From Hallerella sp963660435 (lineage in GTDB: Bacteria > Fibrobacterota > Fibrobacteria > Fibrobacterales > Fibrobacteraceae), in NCBI GenBank assembly GCA_963660435.1, contig CAVKYI010000039.1, positions 1 to 18,580 of the forward strand: a DNA stretch of 18,580 nt, given 5' to 3'. This document shows, in pieces, positions 1 through 7,138 of the stretch. A program made the position numbers and the translations under genes. How positions within the stretch are numbered: the stretch's first letter is position 1; each line of letters begins with the position of its first letter. Under the pieces are notes generated by a model. The model saw only the letters and a list, made by a program, of their open reading frames with translations, was not told the DNA's origin and did no database searches.

Positions 1-36
1 TTAGAATCGCATACATCTAGGCTTAAAAGTAAAGCG
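1..36. repeat. Terminal direct repeat, left copy (36 bp)
   Basis: The first 36 bases are identical to the last 36 bases of the window (18545-18580). The copy starts with TTAGAAT, which is also the last unit of a 7-bp repeat series at the right end. It ends inside a short palindrome (AAAGCGG-A-CCGCTTT, 31-45). It may be a circular-contig overlap or a genomic interspersed repeat. Confidence 0.9.
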
Positions 37-49
37 GACCGCTTTGCAA

Positions 50-91
50 CTCCAAGCTCCAAGTTCTCTCGACTAAGCTCTGAGCTAGGTT
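50..91. repeat. Degenerate 7-bp tandem repeat array, left
   Basis: Six consecutive 7-base units read CTCCAAG, CTCCAAG, TTCTCTC, GACTAAG, CTCTGAG and CTAGGTT. The first two are identical and the others are degenerate around CTNNNAG. The array runs into the stop codon (TAG on the minus strand, 85-87) of the methyltransferase gene. The complementary orientation of a similar unit (TTAGANN) forms an array near the right end. No function is assigned. Confidence 0.55.
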
Positions 92-1038
92 TCGATCATT
101 ACCGCCGAAAGCGCGCTTTCCCTGCGACTTCCCGAACCGGGAAAATCGATCCCCTGACCGCGTGAATAGGCCACTCGCGCCGACGGAAAATAGTCGCGCA
201 CGATATCGAGCGTTTCTTTCGCAAGGCCTTGCGGCGTGAAACCGCTGAAATTCGAGCTCGCGAGCAAAAAGCCTCCGGGCGAAAGAATCCCGGAAATTTC
301 CGCGACGAGCCGCTGGAAGTCCGTCTTCACCGAAAAGACTTTTCCCCTGTTCCTAGAAAAGCTCGGCGGATCTAGGATGATTCCGTCGAAGCGAATTCCC
401 TTGCGCTTGCACCAGGCGACATATTCCCGCGAATCGCCTCGGAAAAATTCCCCGGGTAGAACCTCGATTCCGTTCAGGCGAAAGTTCTCCCTTCCCTTTT
501 CGAGAATCTTCCCGCTGATGTCCGCGTTTACGGCTCTTTTCGCACCGCCGATTCTCGCGTGGACGGCAAAGGAACACGTGTAGCTGAAAAGATTCAGGAT
601 CTCCCTTCCGCTGGCCCGGGCTTCCACGTCTAGGCGCGCATCCCGCATGTCCAGGAAAAGTCCCGGATTTACCGTGTCGAGAAGATTCACCCGGAATTTC
701 GCGTTCCCTTCGCGGACGACCGTTTCCGCGTTTTCTTCGCTCCCGATTTCCACCCGCATTTCGGGATGTTCGAGAGATTTTCCCGATGGCGACAGGCGAA
801 ACTTGGATACCAGGAATTTCGGCGCGAGGACGAGACGTATCGCTTCGACGATTTCTTGCGCGGACGGGAGAAGCTCGGGGCCGAAAAACTGGAGCTGGAA
901 CGCATCCGCGAACTTGTCGAGCGTAACGCCAGGAAAGCCGTCGTCTGCGCCGTTCGCTACCCGGAACGCGTCCGTCAGGGAAAAAAGTTCGGATCTGGCG
1001 AGAAAAGCCTTTTCGAGAAGGTCGCAAAAGCGGTTCAT
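85..1038 (-). CDS. RlmI-type class I SAM-dependent rRNA methyltransferase
   Basis: This 317-residue protein probably methylates C5 of a cytosine in 23S rRNA using S-adenosylmethionine. The SAM-binding motif I is NLFSYTCSF (149-157). DPPSF (223-227) is motif IV, and NPGLFLDMRDAR (124-135) is the segment that precedes the Rossmann core in this family (COG1092). The N terminus retains the RVANGADDGFPG element (26-37). The roughly 70-residue PUA domain of E. coli RlmI is absent, as in other short family members. I chose the ATG at 1036-1038 because GGAG lies 10 bases upstream and because the open frame further upstream (to 1218) runs into glnS and carries no family sequence. The gene is divergent from glnS. 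The exact target base cannot be read from sequence, and related RlmK- or RlmL-like activities remain possible. Confidence 0.85.
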   Translation of the reverse strand: MNRFCDLLEKAFLARSELFSLTDAFRVANGADDGFPGVTLDKFADAFQLQFFGPELLPSAQEIVEAIRLVLAPKFLVSKFRLSPSGKSLEHPEMRVEIGSEENAETVVREGNAKFRVNLLDTVNPGLFLDMRDARLDVEARASGREILNLFSYTCSFAVHARIGGAKRAVNADISGKILEKGRENFRLNGIEVLPGEFFRGDSREYVAWCKRKGIRFDGIILDPPSFSRNRGKVFSVKTDFQRLVAEISGILSPGGFLLASSNFSGFTPQGLAKETLDIVRDYFPSARVAYSRGQGIDFPGSGSRRESALSAVMIET

Positions 1039-1159
1039 CTGGCAAGCTCTCCAAGCGGGAACGACACGCCAGGGAAAGGAAGGTTCGAAACAATTTTGTC
1101 TCTTGAAAAGCTCGAACGCGCATAAATCATGCGTCCCAATATAGATTTTTAACCGGAGC

Positions 1160-1171
1160 TTTTCTAAATTT
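1160..1171 (+). promoter_or_regulatory. Candidate promoter element TTTTCTAAATTT upstream of glnS
   Basis: The same 12 bases occur upstream of the small basic protein gene (4949-4960). Here they lie 25 bases before the glnS start codon. The TAAATT part could be a -10 box, but no convincing -35 box lies 16-18 bases upstream. Support is the repetition and position only. Confidence 0.25.
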
Positions 1172-1196
1172 TCGATAAATCTTTTCGGAGAACACC

Positions 1197-2876
1197 ATGA
1201 ACATCCCGGAACCGACAAATTTTATCCAAGATATCGTCGCGAGCGACCTTAGAAGCGGCAAGCGCAACCATGTACTTACCCGATTTCCGCCCGAGCCGAA
1301 CGGTTACATCCATATCGGGCATGCGAAGAGCATCTGCCTGAACTTCGGCACGGCAAAAAAGTTTGGCGGCAAGACGAACCTTCGTTTCGACGACACGAAT
1401 CCGACAAAGGAAGACACGGAATTCGTCGATTCGATCTATAACGACGTCCATTGGCTGGGATTCAACTGGGAAGAACCGGTCCGCTACGCGAGCGACTATT
1501 ATGACAGGCTCTACGAATTTGCGGAAAGGCTTGTCGAGCTGGGCAAGGCTTATGTCGATGACCTTTCGCCCGAAGAGATGAAGGATTACCGGGGAAACGA
1601 TGCCGGGAAGCCGTCAAGGCCTTCTCCGTACCGCGACAGAAGCGTCGAGGAAAACCTGGACCTTTTCCGTCGCATGAAGGCCGGGGAATTTGCGGACGGT
1701 TCGAAGACCTTGCGAGCGAAAATCGATCTTGCAAGCCCGAACATGAACATGCGCGACCCGGCGATTTACCGGATAAAGCATGCCACGCACCACCGCACGG
1801 GCGATAAATGGTGCATTTACCCGATGTATGACTTCGCCCATCCGCTTTCCGACTGGATTGAAGGCATCACGCACTCCATCTGCACGCTCGAATTCGAGGC
1901 GCACCGCCCGCTATACAACTGGTTTCTGGAAGCGCTCTCCCTCGAAAATCTCCCCCAGCAGATCGAGTTCGCGCGGCTCAACCTTTCCTATACGGTCATG
2001 AGCAAGCGCAAGCTCCTGGAACTGGTCACGAGCAAGCGCGTCATGGGATGGGACGATCCCCGGATGCCCACGGTCTGCGGCCTGCGCCGTCGCGGTTACA
2101 CGCCGTCTTCCATCCGCGAATTTTGCGAACGCATCGGCATTTCGAAAGCGGACAGCATGGTCGATATCAACCTGCTCTACTTCTGCATCCGCGAAGAACT
2201 GAACAGGACCGCGCAGCGGGCCATGGCGGTTCTCGAACCGGTAAAGGTCGTCATCGACAACTGGGAAGGCGAAAAGGTCGAAGAAGTCGAGGTGGAGAAC
2301 AATCCCGAAGATCCGACCGCGGGAACGCGCAAGGTTCCGTTTGGAAAGGAACTCTACATCGAGTGCGAAGACTTCATGGAAAATCCGCCGAAGAAGTATT
2401 TCCGCCTAAAGCCCGACGGCGAGGTCCGCCTGAAGGGCGCCTACTTCATCAAGTGTACGGGCGTAGAAAAGGACGCAGCCGGAAACGTGACGACAATCCA
2501 CGCGACATATGACCCGGCGACAAGAGGCGGTGACGCTCCCGACGGAAGAAAGGTCAAGGGAACGATCCAGTGGGTCTATGCGCCGACGGCGATCGACGCG
2601 GAAGTCCGCCTTTTCGACAATCTCTTTTCCATCGAGAACGTGGGCGATATCCCGGAAGGAAAGGATCCGTTCGACTATCTCAATCCGGAATCTCTCGTGA
2701 CGAAGCAGGCGAAGCTCGAACCGATGCTTTCCCGCGCGACGCTCGACGACCGCTACCAGTTCATGCGCCTAGGCTATTTCTGCCTGGATTCCCGGGATTC
2801 CACGCCGGAACGTCTCGTGTTCAACCGCACGGTCGGACTCAAGGATTCCTGGGGAAAGACGCAAGCCCGGGAGTAG
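1197..2876 (+). CDS. glnS: Glutaminyl-tRNA synthetase
   Basis: This cytosolic class I aminoacyl-tRNA synthetase charges tRNA-Gln with glutamine using ATP. The 559-residue length is close to the E. coli enzyme (about 554). The ATP-binding signature HIGH is at 39-42, inside FPPEPNGYIHIGHAKS. The second signature is MSKRK (268-272), in the same VMSKRKL form as E. coli. RFDDTNPTKED (63-73) and SICTLEFEAHRPLYNW (227-242) are glutamine-type rather than glutamate-type features. The C-terminal anticodon-binding beta-barrel region follows from about residue 340. The ATG start has GGAG six bases upstream (1187-1190). The gene is monocistronic, with a strong terminator at 2968-3009. Presence of GlnRS suggests direct charging rather than sole reliance on the GatCAB amidation route. 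Confidence 0.97.
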   Translation: MNIPEPTNFIQDIVASDLRSGKRNHVLTRFPPEPNGYIHIGHAKSICLNFGTAKKFGGKTNLRFDDTNPTKEDTEFVDSIYNDVHWLGFNWEEPVRYASDYYDRLYEFAERLVELGKAYVDDLSPEEMKDYRGNDAGKPSRPSPYRDRSVEENLDLFRRMKAGEFADGSKTLRAKIDLASPNMNMRDPAIYRIKHATHHRTGDKWCIYPMYDFAHPLSDWIEGITHSICTLEFEAHRPLYNWFLEALSLENLPQQIEFARLNLSYTVMSKRKLLELVTSKRVMGWDDPRMPTVCGLRRRGYTPSSIREFCERIGISKADSMVDINLLYFCIREELNRTAQRAMAVLEPVKVVIDNWEGEKVEEVEVENNPEDPTAGTRKVPFGKELYIECEDFMENPPKKYFRLKPDGEVRLKGAYFIKCTGVEKDAAGNVTTIHATYDPATRGGDAPDGRKVKGTIQWVYAPTAIDAEVRLFDNLFSIENVGDIPEGKDPFDYLNPESLVTKQAKLEPMLSRATLDDRYQFMRLGYFCLDSRDSTPERLVFNRTVGLKDSWGKTQARE

Positions 2877-2967
2877 CCTGGTTACAGCCGTAAACATTAT
2901 CGCCAAAAAAGCGGGACATCGGCGCGGGCAAATTAGGTAATTTATCCGTACCAAACACTCCCACTAC

Positions 2968-3009
2968 ACTCCTTCCGAGGTTCTCCTTTTCTCGGAAGGA
3001 GTTTTTTTT
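2968..3009 (+). terminator. Rho-independent terminator of glnS
   Basis: A perfect 12-bp stem (2968-2979 pairs with 2991-3002; core CTCCTTCCGAG / CTCGGAAGGAG) has an 11-base loop and is followed by an uninterrupted T tract ending at 3009. It lies 92 bases after the glnS stop codon. Confidence 0.93.
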
Positions 3010-3055
3010 GGGAAGGGCTTTCGCGGAACTTGCGTAAAAAACGTCCGGAGAACCC

Positions 3056-3086
3056 TTGCCCTAGAGTGCGCTCTAGGTTGTATATT
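3056..3086 (+). promoter_or_regulatory. Candidate promoter with palindromic operator for the DXS-like gene
   Basis: TTGCCC (3056-3061) and TATATT (3081-3086) could be -35 and -10 boxes, but the 19-base spacing is longer than optimal. A 7-bp inverted repeat, CCTAGAG-TGCG-CTCTAGG (3060-3077), fills the spacer, as a repressor operator or a spacer-distorting activator site would. The -10 box lies 26 bases before the start codon. This is motif reading only. Confidence 0.4.
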
Positions 3087-3112
3087 GTAATGCGACATTC
3101 AGGCAGGTTTTT

Positions 3113-4885
3113 ATGTACGAGACTTTGAACAAGGTAAACGGCCCGGCAGACGTGAAGAAAATGACCGCCGGGGAACTCGAATCTCTCGCCGCGGACATTC
3201 GCGAAGCCCTTTTCAACAGGCTTTCCAGGATAGGCGGGCATTTCGGCCCGAACTTCGGAGCCGTCGAAGCGGAAATCGCGCTGCACTATGTTTTCGATTC
3301 GCCGCGGGACAAGTTCGTTTTCGACGTGTCGCACCAGAGCTATGCGCACAAGATGCTCACGGGGCGAAAGTCCGGCTACATCGACGAAGCGCGTTTCGGG
3401 GACGATTCGGGCTATACGAATCCGGAAGAATCCGAACATGACCTTTTCAATGTCGGCCACACTTCGACGTCCATCTCGCTTGCGACGGGAATGGCTCGCG
3501 CCCGGGACCTGCTCGGCGGAAAGGAAAATGTCGTCGCCTTCATCGGAGACGGATCGCTTTCTGGCGGAGAAGCCCTCGAAGCGCTCGACTACGCGGGATC
3601 GGAACTCGATTCCAACCTGATAATCGTCGTAAACGACAACGAGATGGCGATAGCCGAGACCCACGGAGGCATCTACAAAAATCTCAAGGAACTCCGCGAT
3701 TCGAAAGGTGCCTGTGCGACCAACATCTTCAGATCGTTTGGGCTAGACTATGTTTACGAGGAAAACGGAAACGACATCCAGAGCCTCGTCCAAGTTTTCG
3801 AGAGGGTCAAGAATTCCAGGCATCCGACGGTTGTCCACATCCACACGCAAAAGGGAAAGGGCTACCGAATCGCCGAAGAGAACAGGGAAGCGTGGCACTG
3901 GTGCCTACCGTTTGACAGAGCTACCGGAAAACCCACGGTGAACCATGGAAGCGGGGAAAGCTACGAAGCCTTGACCGCGGACTATCTCGTCGGGAAGGCG
4001 AAAAGCGAACCGAAACTTCTGGTCGTTTCTCCCGCCATGCCGATGTCCGTGGGGCTTGGACCCGACAAGCGGAAAATGCTCGGGAGGCAGTACACCGATA
4101 CGGGAATCGCCGAGGAGCAGGCGATAGCGATGGCTTCCGGGGCGGCAAGGCGCGGAGCGAAGCCCGTCGTCGTCACCAACGCGACCTTCCTGCAGCGTAC
4201 ATACGACCAGATGGCCCAGGACGTCGCCATCAACGGCAGCCCGATCGCGGTTATCCTGAATTACGCGGGATTCAACACGCTGACAGACGTCACGCATCTA
4301 GGCATCTACATCAACGCGATTTACGGCAACGTTCCGAACGTCCGCGTACTCGCTCCGACGAACAAGGCGGAATATCTCGCCATGGTGGATTTCGCCATCG
4401 AACAGAACGAACATCCGACGATCGTGCTCATCCCGGGGAACGGCGTCATCGATGACGGTCGCGCCGCAGACAAGGATTATTCAAAGGTCAAGTTCCGTGT
4501 AGAAAGGGAAGGCTCCCAGGTTGCGATCGTCGCGCTAGGGGATTTCTACCAGCGCGGCGAAGAAGTCGCGAGGGAACTCCAGGCGAAACTCGGCGTTTCC
4601 CCGACCGTCGTCAACCCGAGATTCGCAAGCGACATCGACAGGGAAACGCTCGAATCTCTCAAGCGGAATCATCGCCTTGTCCTCACGCTCGAAGACGGGA
4701 TCGTGGAAGGCGGATTCGGGGAAAAGGTCGCCGCGTTCTACGCCGATTCTCCGGTAAGGGTCAAGGTCTATGGCCTCGAAAAGAAGTTTTACGATCGATA
4801 CGACCCGGAAGAACTTCTCCGTTCGCTAGGCATCACCCCCCAGGCGATAGCCGCCGATGTCGCCAAGTTGCTTGCGCAAGGGTAA
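3113..4885 (+). CDS. DXS-like thiamine-diphosphate enzyme (transketolase superfamily)
   Basis: This 590-residue protein has the 1-deoxy-D-xylulose-5-phosphate synthase fold. The N-terminal GGHFGPNFG (41-49) corresponds to GGHLGSNLG. The diphosphate/Mg motif is GDGSLSGGEALEAL (145-158), ending at VNDNEMAI (173-180). A central His is kept in WHW (261-263). The pyrimidine-domain Glu (E334) is present in GIAEEQAI, and FLQRTYDQ (359-366) and the His of DVTHLG (H395) also remain. True DXS has IAEQHAV and a RYPRG substrate-phosphate motif. Here these read IAEEQAI and LIPGN (439-443), so both arginines are missing. It belongs to a divergent DXS-like clade I recall also from Firmicutes, so DXS activity should not be assumed. 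AGG lies five bases before the ATG. The gene stands alone after the glnS terminator, with no clear terminator of its own. Confidence 0.85.
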   Translation: MYETLNKVNGPADVKKMTAGELESLAADIREALFNRLSRIGGHFGPNFGAVEAEIALHYVFDSPRDKFVFDVSHQSYAHKMLTGRKSGYIDEARFGDDSGYTNPEESEHDLFNVGHTSTSISLATGMARARDLLGGKENVVAFIGDGSLSGGEALEALDYAGSELDSNLIIVVNDNEMAIAETHGGIYKNLKELRDSKGACATNIFRSFGLDYVYEENGNDIQSLVQVFERVKNSRHPTVVHIHTQKGKGYRIAEENREAWHWCLPFDRATGKPTVNHGSGESYEALTADYLVGKAKSEPKLLVVSPAMPMSVGLGPDKRKMLGRQYTDTGIAEEQAIAMASGAARRGAKPVVVTNATFLQRTYDQMAQDVAINGSPIAVILNYAGFNTLTDVTHLGIYINAIYGNVPNVRVLAPTNKAEYLAMVDFAIEQNEHPTIVLIPGNGVIDDGRAADKDYSKVKFRVEREGSQVAIVALGDFYQRGEEVARELQAKLGVSPTVVNPRFASDIDRETLESLKRNHRLVLTLEDGIVEGGFGEKVAAFYADSPVRVKVYGLEKKFYDRYDPEELLRSLGITPQAIAADVAKLLAQG

Positions 4886-4948
4886 AATTTCGGTCAAAAA
4901 GCGTTTTTTGCAAAAAGTCAGAGGCAAAATCCCTGAGAAACCCCAAAG

Positions 4949-4960
4949 TTTTCTAAATTT
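4949..4960 (+). promoter_or_regulatory. Candidate promoter element TTTTCTAAATTT upstream of the small basic protein
   Basis: This second copy of the 12-base string found upstream of glnS (1160-1171) is 36 bases before the start codon of the 103-residue gene. If it is a promoter, that gene need not depend on read-through from the DXS-like gene. Confidence 0.25.
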
Positions 4961-4996
4961 GGCACCGAATTTAAACATCATTTACCGAGGTAAAAC

Positions 4997-5308
4997 ATGG
5001 CTGAGAACGAACAGAAAGAAAACGTGGAAATCAAGACCGAAACGGCAGCACCGGAAGTCAGCGCTCCCAAGAACGAGAAAAACGATTCCGCCAAGAAGTC
5101 CGCTAAGAAACCTCGTCGTCGTCCTTCCGGCAAGTTCGGGGCCGCTTCCAAGAGCAAGGCGCCGTTCTCCGACACGCTTGCCGATCGTTTTGGCGAAGCC
5201 CTTTCGAACAAGCTCAAGCGCGGAATCGAAGACGATATCAAGCGCAAGATCAAGGCCGCCCAGTCGGACCCCGCCGTGCAGCGCGCCAGCGCAAAGTTCG
5301 GCAAGTAA
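4997..5308 (+). CDS. Small Lys/Arg-rich protein, possible nucleic-acid binder
   Basis: I do not recognise the family. The 103 residues split into three parts. Residues 1-31 are acidic and low in complexity. Residues 32-46 are strongly basic (AKKSAKKPRRRPSGK) and resemble an AT-hook flank. Residues 58-101 are a probable amphipathic helical region rich in Lys and Arg. There is no signal peptide or membrane segment, so it is probably cytosolic. GAGG lies six bases before the ATG (4987-4990), and a good terminator follows at 5329-5359, both of which support a real gene. It lies 111 bases downstream of the DXS-like gene on the same strand. A nucleoid- or RNA-associated role is inference from composition only. 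Confidence 0.75.
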   Translation: MAENEQKENVEIKTETAAPEVSAPKNEKNDSAKKSAKKPRRRPSGKFGAASKSKAPFSDTLADRFGEALSNKLKRGIEDDIKRKIKAAQSDPAVQRASAKFGK

Positions 5309-5328
5309 TCCTTGAAACAGCCGGTTTG

Positions 5329-5359
5329 AAAATCCTGCGACGCCTCGCGGGATTTTTTT
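5329..5359 (+). terminator. Rho-independent terminator of the small basic protein gene
   Basis: An 11-bp stem (AAAATCCTGCG pairing with CGCGGGATTTT, with one G-U pair) encloses the loop ACGCCT and continues into a T tract ending at 5359. It begins 20 bases after the stop codon. Confidence 0.85.
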
Positions 5360-5439
5360 GTTGGGGGGGGTATAGAAAGCGGGAGCCTGGCGAGAGAAAA
5401 ACTTGAATCCGTTTTAAAAGCGGAAATTCTGAAAAACTA

Positions 5440-5467
5440 TTGACAAATGTTTTTTTTTTCTTATCAT
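5440..5467 (+). promoter_or_regulatory. Candidate promoter of the three-gene cassette with a T10 spacer tract
   Basis: A consensus TTGACA (5440-5445) is followed after 16 bases by TATCAT (5462-5467). The spacer contains ten consecutive T (5450-5459). Transcription would begin near 5474, leaving a 5' leader of only about ten bases that carries the GGAGG ribosome site (5474-5478). The short leader weakens the call. Confidence 0.45.
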
Positions 5468-5483
5468 TCTTGCGGAGGCTTTT

Positions 5484-6479
5484 ATGAAACAGGCTCTTTT
5501 GGCTTTTTCTCTTTTTGTTCTGGCGTTTGCCGCCTGTTCAAGCGATTCTGACGGGCTGAGCATGGCCGATGTCGTCTCGATTTTGGAAACCGAACTTTCC
5601 AAGGATTCGCTTCGGGAAAATTCGCGGGATTCCGTCTTTATCATCAAGCGCGATACAGTGATTTCGATTGTAAACAATCGCGATACCATCATAACGATCA
5701 TCGGTAGCGGAAGGGATACGGTCCTGGTTTCGTCCAAGGACACGGTATATATCCGAGACACCGTTTTGTGGGGAGATTCGGAAAATGACGTGGCGCGTTC
5801 CGTGTGGCTTAGCCCGGTGTACAGGGCGGAAAACGGTCTCGACAGTGTTTATGAAATCCAGGCGGAAATATATTCAAATGGACGCTGGTTGCGCTCATCA
5901 ACAGATACTCTGTCGAAATTTTGGGTGAGTTTTTCGGATGAAAATTACGACTCGGCACGGGATTCCGTTCTGAAAGACTTTGGGAAAGACTGTTTGATTT
6001 TTTCCACAGGGGTATATAATAAAGGAATGATTCATGTCAAAGGAAGAAGCTTGCTGATGGCGTTGAGGGACACCTGCAGCAGCGAATATTCGGCGGCTAC
6101 GGGAATGTACCGGTTTATAATCCGTAAGGACTTACGTCGCATAGGGTTTTGGTATAGTGTGGATAATTTCTTTTTTGGAAGGGAAACTAAAGGTGGTTAT
6201 TCTGGTGAATCATATATTGAAAAACAGACTGAAACAGAAACATTCGATGCGGATGCGTCGATGGACTCTCTTCAGAGAAAAGTGTCTCGTAAATACAGAG
6301 TAAATCCGCTGGTGGAAAGGAACTACATTATTCGAAGATACTGGTGGGGCGACAGTGCCTATGTAAAGTCGGCGTGTTATTCTGACGGAAATTGCGCTTA
6401 TACGCAGGGGGACAGGCTTTCAAACACTTCTTCCGATGAAGATTATAATCGCTGCTTGGAAGGGGCTGCCAGCCGATGA
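5484..6479 (+). CDS. Predicted lipoprotein with repeated Asp-Thr-Val units
   Basis: The N terminus is a lipoprotein signal peptide: MKQ, a hydrophobic stretch (4-17), then a lipobox-like FAAC with Cys18, followed by SSDSD. The mature protein should be anchored in the cell envelope. Residues 48-95 carry six copies of [R/K]D[S/T][V/I] (at 48, 56, 66, 77, 85 and 91), alternating with hydrophobic residues, which suggests a beta-strand stalk or spacer. Residues 105-331 form an unrecognised domain rich in Tyr, Trp and Ser. Cysteines at the C-terminal end (CYSDGNCAY) could pair. GGAGG lies five bases before the ATG. The stop overlaps the next start (ATGA, 6476-6479), so it is the first gene of a coupled operon. 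I cannot name a function. Confidence 0.85.
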   Translation: MKQALLAFSLFVLAFAACSSDSDGLSMADVVSILETELSKDSLRENSRDSVFIIKRDTVISIVNNRDTIITIIGSGRDTVLVSSKDTVYIRDTVLWGDSENDVARSVWLSPVYRAENGLDSVYEIQAEIYSNGRWLRSSTDTLSKFWVSFSDENYDSARDSVLKDFGKDCLIFSTGVYNKGMIHVKGRSLLMALRDTCSSEYSAATGMYRFIIRKDLRRIGFWYSVDNFFFGRETKGGYSGESYIEKQTETETFDADASMDSLQRKVSRKYRVNPLVERNYIIRRYWWGDSAYVKSACYSDGNCAYTQGDRLSNTSSDEDYNRCLEGAASR

Positions 6480-7138
6480 AAAAGAATTTTGAAAACCATA
6501 GCTTTGCTTGGCATCGGGTCAAGGACATTTCTTTTGACGATTACCGAAAAGACTTTTTGAGCGAGGGGGAAGGGAAAATTCGCGAAGCCTATCGACAAGC
6601 CTTTGAACTCCGCAATTTTGAAATACAACTCTACTGGAAACGAGCGATTTATTTCTGGGCTTTTATCACGACGATTTACGCAGCGTATTACAAGGTTTGG
6701 ACAAGCTTAGATTGTCACTTAGGCTGTTTTCCGCTGGTTGTGCTTGCCGGTCTGGGATTTTTCTTTTCGGTTGGCTGGATTTTTGCTTTGATGGGTTCGA
6801 AACATTGGCAGGAAAACTGGGAAAACCACATCGAGCTTCTGGAAGATTATGTGACGGGACCTTTGTACAAGACATACCGGAGCGGCTCTTTTTCGGTCAC
6901 GAATGTCAATTCGGCGATTGCCTGGGTGATAGCCTTTTGCGCCGGTGCTTTTTTCGTCGTGAACGTGAAGGAGTGGTTGTCGGTGGGATTTTTTGGACCC
7001 GCATTCGATCTTGTGTTTATTTTAGGGGGTATTGTTGTTTTTTGTTTTGTGGGCTTTTTGGCTTTTAAAGCGAATGTCAAAGGCAATGTTGCAAAAACTG
7101 GTAAAATTCAATTTGATCAAAAACGGGGCAATCGATGA
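6476..7138 (+). CDS. RipA-like four-helix membrane protein
   Basis: This 220-residue protein has a cytosolic-looking charged N terminus (1-50) and four likely membrane helices at about 55-72, 84-106, 146-163 and 178-197. NFEIQLYWKRAIYFWAF (47-63) and GSKHWQENWENHIELLED (107-124), followed by VTGPLYKT, match what I recall of proteins annotated as RipA-family octameric membrane proteins. That assignment is from memory. The start overlaps the lipoprotein stop by four bases and its own stop overlaps the next start (ATGA, 7135-7138). The three proteins are therefore probably made together and may form one envelope complex. The C terminus is basic. Function is unknown. Confidence 0.8.
   Translation: MKKNFENHSFAWHRVKDISFDDYRKDFLSEGEGKIREAYRQAFELRNFEIQLYWKRAIYFWAFITTIYAAYYKVWTSLDCHLGCFPLVVLAGLGFFFSVGWIFALMGSKHWQENWENHIELLEDYVTGPLYKTYRSGSFSVTNVNSAIAWVIAFCAGAFFVVNVKEWLSVGFFGPAFDLVFILGGIVVFCFVGFLAFKANVKGNVAKTGKIQFDQKRGNR

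Noticed and set aside
1039..1218. N-terminal extension of the methyltransferase up to 1218
   Set aside because: It would overlap glnS and its ribosome site and shows no family sequence. The ATG at 1038 has its own GGAG.
4905..4916. TTTTTGCAAAAA palindrome after the DXS-like gene as a terminator
   Set aside because: It is AT-only apart from the central GC, has no loop and no GC stem, so it is not a credible intrinsic terminator.
4959..4974. TTGGCACC resembling a sigma-54 -24 element upstream of the small basic gene
   Set aside because: The required GC at the -12 position is AA (4973-4974), so the element is incomplete.
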